This document shows positions 51,604 to 59,102 of a DNA stretch of 64,000 nucleotides, one piece after another. Within the stretch, counting starts at the first letter, position 1. Every line of letters starts with the position of its first letter. Below the pieces are notes generated by a model, which had not been told where the DNA came from, ran no database searches, and was given only the letters and a program-made list of their open reading frames with translations. Source of the DNA: CADEDH01 sp047974625 (GTDB lineage: Bacteria; Actinomycetota; Acidimicrobiia; Acidimicrobiales; SZUA-35); contig JBKECK010000016.1 in assembly GCA_047974625.1 (NCBI GenBank), positions 67,676-131,675 of the forward strand, written 5' to 3'. The position numbers and the translations under genes are program-made.

Positions 51604-52818
51604 TCAGGTGTTGTAGGCGGTCTCGGCGTGCTGGGTTGAATCGAGGCCTCGTCGCTCGTCCTCGGCGCTGACCCGGAGCCCGATGACCAGGTCGAGCAGC
51701 TTGGCCAGGGCATAGGTGACAGCGAACGAGTAGGCCATCACCACCAGGTTGGCCAGGATCTGTTCGAGGAGGAGGCCCGCTCCCCCACCCTCGATGATGC
51801 CGGCCTCGAACTCCCCACCGAGGGTGGCGGGGCTGGCGAACAGGCCGATGAGGACGCCGCCGGTGAGACCGCCGACGAAGTGGACCCCGACCACGTCGAG
51901 GGCGTCGTCGAAGCCGTAGCGGAACTTGAGGCGGATGGCGAGGGCGCAGATGGCGCCGGCGGCGACCCCGATGCCCAGGGCACCGGCCAGGCCGACGAAC
52001 CCGGCGGCCGGGGTGATCCCGACCAGGCCGGCGACGATGCCCGACGCCCCACCCAACGACGTGGGGTGGCCGTCGATGAGCCGCTCCACCAACAACCAGG
52101 CGAGCATGGCGGCGGCCGCGGCGAGGAACGTGTTGGCGAAGGCCTGCACGGCCACCCCGTCGGCCGCGAACGCGGAGCCGGCGTTGAACCCGAACCAGCC
52201 GAACCACAGGATCCCGGCCCCGAGCATGGTGAAGGGCAGGTTGTGGGGCATCATCGGTTCGCTCTGCCACCCCTCCCGCTTGCCGAGCACCAGCACCATG
52301 GCCAGTGACGCCGCCCCAGCGGCCACGTGGACGACGGTGCCGCCGGCGAAATCCAGGCTGCCCCGGGCGTTGAGCCAACCGATCTCGGGCCGGAACACCC
52401 AGGCCCAGGCAGGGACGAAGACGAGCAGCAGCCAGGCGGGCACGAACACCAACCAGGCCGAGAACTTCATGCGGTCGGCCACCGCCCCGGAGATCAACGC
52501 CGGAGTGATCGAGGCGAAGGTGAGGGCGAAGAAGGCGTCGCGCAGGGTGGCTCCGCCGTCCTCGCCGGTGATCGAGATCCCGGAGAAGAACAGATGGTCG
52601 AACGACCCGATGAACCCGTTGGTGCCGGTGGACGACAGGGTGTACCCGGCGACGTACCAGACGATGGGCACGATGCCGAGGCAGACCATGTTCATCATCA
52701 GCATGTTGAGCATGTTCTTCGAGCGGGACATGCCGCCATAGAACAGGGCGAGGCCGGGGACCATGAACACCACGAGGGCGGCCGAGGTCATGATCCACGT
52801 GGTGTTACCAGAGTCCAC
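51604..52818 (-). CDS. Second ammonium transporter (Amt family, no PII partner)
   Basis: The protein has 404 residues and 11 membrane segments but no signal-type leader. Landmarks are GLALFYGGMSRSKNMLNMLM, DFAGGTVVHVAAGAASLAMV (first pore His), GWFGFNAGSAFA and DVVGVHFVGGLTGGVLIG (second His). It shares the fold with the amt gene at 48378 but is clearly diverged from it. GGAAGGA precedes the GTG start at 52818. No glnK follows. A hairpin separates it from the PRC-barrel gene upstream. Confidence 0.93.
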   Translation of the reverse strand: MDSGNTTWIMTSAALVVFMVPGLALFYGGMSRSKNMLNMLMMNMVCLGIVPIVWYVAGYTLSSTGTNGFIGSFDHLFFSGISITGEDGGATLRDAFFALTFASITPALISGAVADRMKFSAWLVFVPAWLLLVFVPAWAWVFRPEIGWLNARGSLDFAGGTVVHVAAGAASLAMVLVLGKREGWQSEPMMPHNLPFTMLGAGILWFGWFGFNAGSAFAADGVAVQAFANTFLAAAAAMLAWLLVERLIDGHPTSLGGASGIVAGLVGITPAAGFVGLAGALGIGVAAGAICALAIRLKFRYGFDDALDVVGVHFVGGLTGGVLIGLFASPATLGGEFEAGIIEGGGAGLLLEQILANLVVMAYSFAVTYALAKLLDLVIGLRVSAEDERRGLDSTQHAETAYNT

Positions 52819-52952
52819 CGAGGGTCCTTCCGGGTCGTGCCGCAAGATTTGGGACAGTTGCGGCCAGGCGTCGTCAGCTTCACGTTCGAACCGTGATTCG
52901 GCAACGGGTGGGGTCGCCGCACCTCCCCGCGGAGGTGGTCCCAGGGACGCGA

Positions 52953-52985
52953 AAGCCGGCTCCCACCAGGGGCGGGAGCCGGCTT
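52953..52985 (-). terminator. Terminator between the PRC-barrel gene and the second amt
   Basis: AAGCCGGCTCCC (52953-52964) and GGGAGCCGGCTT (52974-52985) form a perfect 12-bp stem with a 9-nt loop, 115 bp after the PRC-barrel stop. Confidence 0.7.
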
Positions 52986-53100
52986 GGCAACAACAGTGAA
53001 CTGAATCTGACGCTAATCTGTCGGATCTCCCCGTTTCCGGGACCCGGACGGCCGGCTGAGCCTCCGGCGGGGGCCAGATGACGGTCAGCGCACCTTCTGG

Positions 53101-53412
53101 TCAGTTCAAGTTGAAGTGGGCGGCTAGGGCGGCCCGCTGCTGCTGGCCCATGGCGTGGTTCTTGGCCGCCTTGGGCGCCGAATCGATCAGCGCCTTGCCG
53201 TAGGGGACGGCGATCTGGCCGCCGTTCACGCTCAGGCCACGGGCGGGTACGTAGCGCTCCCCCTTCAACAGCCCCGTCTTCACCACCAGCCAGGTGGGGC
53301 GGTCGCTGTCGCCCTCGAACACCACGTCACGAATCTTGCCCACCGGTTGCCCGTTCTCGTCGTTGAGGGTGGCACCGGTGTAGGTGGGTCGAGCCCCCGA
53401 ATCACTACTCAT
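53101..53412 (-). CDS. PRC-barrel domain protein
   Basis: The protein has 103 residues. The PRC barrel (about 8-75) has TGATLNDENGQPVGKIRDVV, TWLVVKTGLLKGERYVPARG and GGQIAVPYGKALIDSAP. A short helical tail follows. PRC barrels occur in photosynthetic reaction-centre H subunits and in RimM; stand-alone forms are often stress-related in actinobacteria. Role unknown. GGAG lies 8 nt before the ATG at 53412. Confidence 0.83.
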   Translation of the reverse strand: MSSDSGARPTYTGATLNDENGQPVGKIRDVVFEGDSDRPTWLVVKTGLLKGERYVPARGLSVNGGQIAVPYGKALIDSAPKAAKNHAMGQQQRAALAAHFNLN

Positions 53413-53779
53413 ACACCCATCTCCATTCGAAATACGCCGTGCGGCTCGGTGCACTACGACGAACCACCACGGATCAACACGTCATCGTTTTGTAATCCTG
53501 AACGGGGGACGCGGCAGGGTCAACAGGCGCCGCACCCCCCGACGTGACCTCCGTCCCCTGACCTGGGGATGGAGCCGATCGGGGTGACCACGAACACACA
53601 CGGACGACTCAGGTGGCTGCCGCGCCGGGGTGCCGGGGCCGACGACGCCCGACCCGGGAGGTCGGACACGCCTCGGCGACGGCCTTGCGGCCGTCGGGGC
53701 GATCCGAGGTACCGGGGGTCCAACGCAACCCCCCCGGAAGGCGGCGCCTCCACCCGGGTTGTCCCGCGGTCGGCGCCCG
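53413..53779. other. 367-bp gap between PRC-barrel gene and tRNA-Arg
   Basis: No gene, tRNA or clear hairpin is seen. The first 100 bp are AT-richer and should contain the promoter of the PRC-barrel gene. Several open frames here are arginine/proline-rich and look like by-products of GC-rich sequence. Confidence 0.4.
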
Positions 53780-53853
53780 CGCCCCTGACAGGATTCGAAC
53801 CTGCGGCCGTGTCATTAGAAGTGACGTGCTCTATCCAGCTGAGCTACAGGGGC
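53780..53853 (-). tRNA. tRNA-Arg(TCT)
   Basis: On the minus strand the acceptor GCCCCTG/CAGGGGC, D arm GCTC/GAGC, anticodon loop CTTCTAA (anticodon TCT) and T arm with TTCGAAT all form. The outermost anticodon-stem pair is a C-A mismatch. CCA is not encoded. Confidence 0.93.
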
Positions 53854-53979
53854 GAGACGAGTCTACCCACCGGTACCGGGTCGCCGATCGATCGGGCGGG
53901 CGCTAGCCTTGGCCCGCCAGCGGGCGGGGATTTCCCACGCCGCCGGGGCTGGGAAGCGCTACGCTCCACCCAGCATCAC

Positions 53980-54052
53980 GCGCCTCTAGCTCAATTGGCA
54001 GAGCATCGGACTCTTAATCCGCAGGTTCTGGGTTCAAGTCCCAGGGGGCGTA
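53980..54052 (+). tRNA. tRNA-Lys(CTT), probable integration site
   Basis: Acceptor GCGCCTC/GGGGCGT (with G-T wobble pairs), D arm GCTC/GAGC, anticodon loop CTCTTAA (anticodon CTT) and T arm CTGGG-TTCAAGT-CCCAG form. Its 3' end faces the mobile element that starts immediately downstream, the usual geometry for tyrosine-integrase insertion into a tRNA gene. No second copy of the 3' end was found within the window. Confidence 0.95.
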
Positions 54053-54059
54053 CAGCGAG

Positions 54060-54100
54060 AAACCCCAGGTCAAGCCCGGTTTTCGGGCGGCCTGGGGTTT
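54060..54100 (+). terminator. Terminator of tRNA-Lys
   Basis: AAACCCCAGG (54060-54069) and CCTGGGGTTT (54091-54100) make a 10-bp stem; GCCCG/CGGGC inside extends the hairpin around a GTTTT loop. CCTGCGTTTT follows, giving a short T-run. Confidence 0.75.
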
Positions 54101-54125
54101 CCTGCGTTTTGGCCGAAACGGCCCC

Positions 54126-54145
54126 GTGGTCACACGGTGGTCACA
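54126..54145. repeat. Direct repeat GTGGTCACA at 11-bp period near the presumed att site
   Basis: GTGGTCACA occurs at 54126-54134 and 54137-54145, about 75 bp from the tRNA-Lys 3' end. One-turn spaced direct repeats next to an att core are typical integrase arm or excisionase sites. Function inferred from position only. Confidence 0.35.
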
Positions 54146-54273
54146 TGAGTTCCCCTCTCGCGCCGCATATCGCTCGCGTCGACGTCTTCCGGTCGGCGCT
54201 CGGCCGCAAGGGTGGGCAGTTGCGAGCAAGCCGGGTCCGCAGCGCTGAGTTCCGCTGGATCTAGCCTGGCGAG

Positions 54274-55974
54274 ATGCAGGTCGTCGAGTTCTCGTTGCAG
54301 CGCTACCGGAGCATCCAGAAGGCCGAGAAGATCAGACTTGGCGACCTCACGATCCTCATCGGACCCAACAACGAAGGCAAGTCGAACATCCTGCGGGGCC
54401 TCGTCACTGGCATGCGCCTTCTCGCCAGCACACCGGCCGCCGCACGTCGGCCCCGGCAGAGCGGAGCAGCGACTCGCTATCGCGTGCTGAACGACGACTA
54501 CAACTGGGACCGCGATTTCCCTATCGGTTTGCACGCCACGAAGCCAGATGGAACAACCGTTTTTGATTTCACATTCGAATTGAGCGAAGAGGAGATCCGT
54601 GAGTTCCAGACCGAGGTTAAGAGCAAGCTAAATGGAACGTTGCCGATCCGGCTCACTGCGGGCCCGGACACGCTTACTTTCGAGGTTCGAAAGAAGGGCC
54701 CTGGAGGCAAGGCCCTCACAGACAAGCGCACAGCCATCGCTGAGTTCGTCGCCACTCGACTCAACCCGCAGGATATCCCGGCCATTCGAACGGCGCAAGC
54801 GTCGATGCGAATCGTCGACGAGATGGTACAGCGTGAGCTTCGAGCGCTCGAACGTTCTCCCGAGTACAGCGATGCTATGGCCAAAATTCAGGAGCTTCAG
54901 CGACCCATTCTGGACGAAATCGGGATCAATCTGCGGACGATGCTGAACACCTTCCTTCCGGACGTCACTGAAGTGCAATTGGAGGTCCGGGATCGGTATC
55001 GCGGAATGAACGAGTGCGAGATCGTCGTGAATGATGGCACAGCGACAGATCTCCGCCACAAGGGTGACGGGGTCCAGAGCCTCGCAGCGATCTCGTTGAT
55101 CCACCACGTTGCCGAGCAATCGCCAGCCACGCGAGAGATCGTCCTCGCGCTCGAGGAACCAGAGGCCCACCTCCATCCTCGAGCGATCCACCAGGTCAAG
55201 CGTGTTCTTGCCGAGATCGCCTCGCGACAGCAGGTGATCCTCACCACCCACAGCCCGCTGCTCGTCAACCGATCCAGCATCGAGAGCAACGTGATCGTGC
55301 ACCGAAAGAAGGCGTTTCCAGCTGAATCGATAACTCAGATTCGTGAGGTGCTCGGGGTTCGAGTTGCCGACAACCTCAGCGCAGCTGAGTTCGTGCTTCT
55401 GGTCGAAGGTTCAGAAGACGCCCGCTCACTCGACGCGCTCCTACCCGCAGCATCATCAAAGCTGCAGCATGCTCTTGCCGAAGGCCGACTGGTGATCGAC
55501 GACATGCACGGCACTGGAAATCTGCGCTATCGCCTCGCGCTAATGGCGGATCAGCTTTGCAGGGCTCACGTCTTGCTCGACCACGACGATGCCGGGATCA
55601 GCTCGGCCAAGACGGCGCACGACGAGGGGCTTCTTGAGCCGGTTGACCAGACGTTCACGACATCTACAGGAATGAAGCATTCCGAATTCGAGGATTGGAT
55701 CGCTACCGACCTCTACGTGGCTCCAATCAAGAGGAAATTCGGAGTCGACCTCGACTCGAAGATCTTCCGCCAGCGAAAAGACAAGTGGAGCAAACGAGTA
55801 CAGGCCGAGTTCCAAAGAGCCGGACAGCTTTGGGATGACGATGTCAAGGCATCCGTCAAGGACTTCGTTGCCGGGCTTGTCGCCGCATCACCAGCCGACG
55901 CACTTCGAGCGGAGTGGGCGACGTCGTTCGATGCCCTTGTGTCCGCACTGGAAACGAAGCTCGAAGAGCCCTGA
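54274..55974 (+). CDS. OLD-family ATP-dependent endonuclease (ABC ATPase plus TOPRIM)
   Basis: The protein has 566 residues. The ABC/SMC-like ATPase has Walker A GPNNEGKS (30-37), a signature-like GDGVQS (264-269), Walker B IVLALEEPEAHLHP (289-302) and the H-loop TTHS (324-327). The C-terminal TOPRIM nuclease domain has E378 in LLVEGSED and D436/D438 in LLDHDDAG, followed by GMKHSEFEDW typical of OLD proteins. Such enzymes act in anti-phage defence, alone or with a partner (GajB helicase in Gabija); no helicase partner is adjacent. Codon usage is less GC-rich than the chromosome. The ATG has only a weak ribosome site. Confidence 0.85.
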   Translation: MQVVEFSLQRYRSIQKAEKIRLGDLTILIGPNNEGKSNILRGLVTGMRLLASTPAAARRPRQSGAATRYRVLNDDYNWDRDFPIGLHATKPDGTTVFDFTFELSEEEIREFQTEVKSKLNGTLPIRLTAGPDTLTFEVRKKGPGGKALTDKRTAIAEFVATRLNPQDIPAIRTAQASMRIVDEMVQRELRALERSPEYSDAMAKIQELQRPILDEIGINLRTMLNTFLPDVTEVQLEVRDRYRGMNECEIVVNDGTATDLRHKGDGVQSLAAISLIHHVAEQSPATREIVLALEEPEAHLHPRAIHQVKRVLAEIASRQQVILTTHSPLLVNRSSIESNVIVHRKKAFPAESITQIREVLGVRVADNLSAAEFVLLVEGSEDARSLDALLPAASSKLQHALAEGRLVIDDMHGTGNLRYRLALMADQLCRAHVLLDHDDAGISSAKTAHDEGLLEPVDQTFTTSTGMKHSEFEDWIATDLYVAPIKRKFGVDLDSKIFRQRKDKWSKRVQAEFQRAGQLWDDDVKASVKDFVAGLVAASPADALRAEWATSFDALVSALETKLEEP

Positions 55975-55987
55975 TCCGGTCAGCGGA

Positions 55988-57157
55988 TCATTCGTCCACC
56001 AGGCCCGCCGCTGCCTCGGCCGCCTCCCGCTGGTGGCCGGGGAGGACGTGGCCGTAGACCTGGAGGGTGAAGGCGACGTCGGCGTGGCCGAGGCGTTCGC
56101 TGACCATCCTCGGGTTCTTGCCCATGGCGAGCAGATGCGTTGCGTGGGTGTGGCGCAGGCCGTGGAGGGTGAGGTAGCGGACCTCGAGGGTGCGGACGAG
56201 CGCTACGAAGCGCTTCGACACGTTGTCGGGGTGCTGCGGGGTGCCGATGACGGTGGTGAACACGTAGCCGGTCTCGGTCCACCCGTGGCCGACGAACTCG
56301 GCGGCTTCGCGTTGCTGGTCGTAGTGGGCTCGCATGATGTCGCTGGTGCGGTCGTCGATGTCGATCACCCGGCGGGATCGGCGTGACTTCGGGGTGCTGA
56401 CCCCGGGGACTCCGTTCGTGACGCCGAGGGTCTGGCGGACACGGACGGTCTGGTCAGCGAGGCTGACGTCTTCCCATCGAAGCCCGCAGAGTTCGCTTCG
56501 GCGCATGCCGGTGAGGGCGGCCAGGCGGTAGAGGGCGAACAGCTCGTCGCCCTCGGCGGCGGCGAGGAACGTGCGCAGTTCGTCTGGTGTCCAGGCGGGG
56601 CGCTCGGTGTCGAGCTGGGCGGTGCTGGGCTTGTCGGCGAGGCGGGCGACGTTGCGGTGCAGGATGCCCTTGCGTTCGGCGTCGCCGATGGCCTTGCGGA
56701 TGACCCGATGCACCCGCAACACGGTCTTCGGCGACAGCGGTCGCCCTCCCCTGCCGCCTTCGGCCATGAGGGTCCGGTAGAGGCGTTCGAGGTGCAGCGG
56801 CGTGAGCTTCGTGAGCTTGACGTCGCCGAGGTGGGGCTTGATGTAGCGGCGCGTCTCATTGCGATAGTCGCTGATCGTGCGGGGCTTCATGTCGGTCTGG
56901 GGCAAGCCCTCGAGCCAGTGCTCCAAGTACTCGATGAAGGTCATGTGCTCGACGTCGAACAGGAAACCGCCGGCCTCGATCGCCCGGCGGGCCTCGTCGA
57001 GCGCGGCGGACGCGTCGGCCTGGGTGGCGAAGCCGCGCTTGCGGCGTTGGCGGCGCTTGCCGGTGTCGGGGTCGTCGCCGAGGTCGACGACGTATTGCCA
57101 GAAGGTGCGTCCGTCGCTCGTGGTGTACTTGGTGACTCCGGGCTGTCGGCGTGGCAT
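55988..57157 (-). CDS. int: Tyrosine site-specific recombinase (integrase)
   Basis: The protein has 389 residues. An arm-binding-like N-terminus (KYTTSDGRTFWQYVVDLG) and a SAM-like core-binding domain (about 70-160) precede the catalytic domain. The active-site set is complete: R219 (TGMRRSEL), H332 and R335 (HGLRH), H358 (LGHAD) and nucleophile Y368 (VYGH). It should integrate and excise the element at tRNA-Lys. The gene is convergent with the OLD gene, 13 bp apart. Confidence 0.93.
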   Translation of the reverse strand: MPRRQPGVTKYTTSDGRTFWQYVVDLGDDPDTGKRRQRRKRGFATQADASAALDEARRAIEAGGFLFDVEHMTFIEYLEHWLEGLPQTDMKPRTISDYRNETRRYIKPHLGDVKLTKLTPLHLERLYRTLMAEGGRGGRPLSPKTVLRVHRVIRKAIGDAERKGILHRNVARLADKPSTAQLDTERPAWTPDELRTFLAAAEGDELFALYRLAALTGMRRSELCGLRWEDVSLADQTVRVRQTLGVTNGVPGVSTPKSRRSRRVIDIDDRTSDIMRAHYDQQREAAEFVGHGWTETGYVFTTVIGTPQHPDNVSKRFVALVRTLEVRYLTLHGLRHTHATHLLAMGKNPRMVSERLGHADVAFTLQVYGHVLPGHQREAAEAAAGLVDE

Positions 57158-57350
57158 GGGTTCGTTCCTTGGTGTTCGCAGGGGTGCGTCGAGGGCGGGG
57201 AGACCGTCACGTTCGGCCGGAGGCCCGGAGTCGAGTTCCTGGTGGCCCAGTTCTTCCGACGGGGCGGCGGGGGCAAGTTGGAGCGCCCGGAGGCCGCAGG
57301 CCGAGGACGAACGAGCTTGCGGCCGGTGGTCCGTCGGGACACGATCCGGG

Positions 57351-59102
57351 TCAGGACTCGGCTGGTTCGGTGTGGTGACGCCATCTCCTCGGGATCCGGT
57401 CGAGGGCGTGCGCGTGTGCGGGGGGCTTGTTGTTGGTGATGACGAGCCGGTCGTCCTGGCCGAGCTGGCGCAGCACGTTGGAGGGCACGAGGGGCACGCC
57501 GGTGGCGGTGTCTCGTCCGAATTGGTGGATCTCGGTGATCGCCGGGCCGTTCACGTAGCCGGGCTGATGTTCAGTGCCGAGGAGCTCGGAGACGTAGCGG
57601 ATGGTGGCGAGGTCTCGGATGCCGGGAAAGTAGACCTCGGTGAGGTGGTTGGCGATGACGGTGTCGGCCGAAGGTCCGTAGGCCGCGTCGATCTGAGCCT
57701 TCGATTGCCAGACGGTGACGAGCTGGATGCCGTAGCCGGCGACGGTCGAGGCCCAGTGCGGGAGTTGGGCGAGCGGCACGTTGGCCGTCTCGTCGAGCAA
57801 CAGGAGCAGCTCTGTGTCGAGCGCCCGGCCGGTGTGTTCGTGGCGCAAGATGACCTGGTCGACGAGATCGGCGATGAGGCCGCCGAAGGCCGGGGCCAGG
57901 AGGTCCTGGTCCATGAGCGGGGCAGCGAGGTAGAGGGTGTTGTTGCCCGAGGTGAGCCAGTCGAGGTCGATGGTGGTGGTCTCGGAGAGTCGGCGGATCT
58001 CGTTGCGGGTCCAAGGCATGACGGCGTGGCGGGCGCTCGTGTAGAAGCTCGAGCTGACTCGGCCTTCGGCTCGCCAGATGCCAGCGAGGGTGGCTTGGAC
58101 GTCGGCGACGAGATCGGGGTGGATGCCTTCGTCGGTCGCGAGGGCCCGCAGGAACGACGCGGCCTTGCCGGGATCTTCGGCGGAGGGTTGGTCCATCGCG
58201 AGCACCCAGCGAGCGACGTCGGTCATGGTGAGGCCGCGGGTGTTGGCGGCGAGCCACATGAGTCCGCCGAGGAGGGTCTCGCCGTGGCGCGACCAGAAGG
58301 TGCCGTGCCCGGTGCGGTCGAGCTGCACCGCCGACAGCAGCCGCTTCGCCGAGCGTTGGGCGCCCTCGAGGCTGGCGGAGTCGCGCAGCGGCGACCAACT
58401 CGCCGACGACATCGGGGTCATCCGGCTGGGGTCGTAGACCCGGACCTCGCCCTGGGCATGGCGCGCGTCGAGGGTGGGGGCAATGAGGCCGGTCTTGACT
58501 GAGCTGATGATGGCGGGGCCCTGCCAGAGCTGGGTACCGATGATGGCGCTGTGGGACTTGCCGGAGCGGCTGGGGCCGACGAGGGCGAGCGCGCCCGGGA
58601 CGGTGCGGGCCTTGCGGCCGATCTCGTGGCGGTGGGTGGCGATGACGTGGCGGCCCATACGGGCGTAGGGGAACCGGCCAGGGGCCGGCGCAGGGATGCG
58701 TTCGCTGCGCATCTGTCGTGGGGTGGCGAAGCGGGGTTGGGCGTCGACGTCGAGACGGCGGCGCTTGTCGAGCCCGTCGCCTCGCCCAGCCGACCACAAG
58801 ACGACCTTCACTGCGGCGGCGAGGATCAGCACCAGGGCGGCGACGTGGATGGCCCAGTAGAGGTGCGGGCCAGGCAGTCGGCTGCGGGCCGGTTCGGGGA
58901 AGGCGGCGGCGGGGTCGCCCATGGTGGTCGGGAGATGGATCACGCCGCTCATGACGTCGTCGAACGGGATGCCGGGGCCCTGGCCGCTGGAGAGCCACGA
59001 GACGACGTAGACGAGGCCGCCGAGGGCAACGAGCGGTCCGCCGATGGCGATGAGCGCAATCGTGGCGAGGTTGTCGTTGTCGGGTTGGTGTTGTGCAGTC
59101 AT
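57351..59102 (-). CDS. VirD4/TraD-like type IV coupling protein
   Basis: The protein has 583 residues. Two N-terminal membrane segments (about 13-36 and 83-105) precede the motor domain with Walker A VGPSRSGKSHSA and Walker B LLLLLDETANVP. The segment VTVWQSKAQIDAAYGPSADT matches the coupling-protein C-terminal motor region. It should deliver the relaxase-DNA complex to a secretion channel. The ATG overlaps the relaxase stop by 4 bp (ATGA). Confidence 0.88.
   Translation of the reverse strand: MTAQHQPDNDNLATIALIAIGGPLVALGGLVYVVSWLSSGQGPGIPFDDVMSGVIHLPTTMGDPAAAFPEPARSRLPGPHLYWAIHVAALVLILAAAVKVVLWSAGRGDGLDKRRRLDVDAQPRFATPRQMRSERIPAPAPGRFPYARMGRHVIATHRHEIGRKARTVPGALALVGPSRSGKSHSAIIGTQLWQGPAIISSVKTGLIAPTLDARHAQGEVRVYDPSRMTPMSSASWSPLRDSASLEGAQRSAKRLLSAVQLDRTGHGTFWSRHGETLLGGLMWLAANTRGLTMTDVARWVLAMDQPSAEDPGKAASFLRALATDEGIHPDLVADVQATLAGIWRAEGRVSSSFYTSARHAVMPWTRNEIRRLSETTTIDLDWLTSGNNTLYLAAPLMDQDLLAPAFGGLIADLVDQVILRHEHTGRALDTELLLLLDETANVPLAQLPHWASTVAGYGIQLVTVWQSKAQIDAAYGPSADTVIANHLTEVYFPGIRDLATIRYVSELLGTEHQPGYVNGPAITEIHQFGRDTATGVPLVPSNVLRQLGQDDRLVITNNKPPAHAHALDRIPRRWRHHTEPAES

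Noticed and set aside
54274..57157. Gabija defence system (GajA plus GajB)
   Set aside because: The gene after the OLD-type ATPase is a convergent tyrosine integrase, not a UvrD-like helicase.
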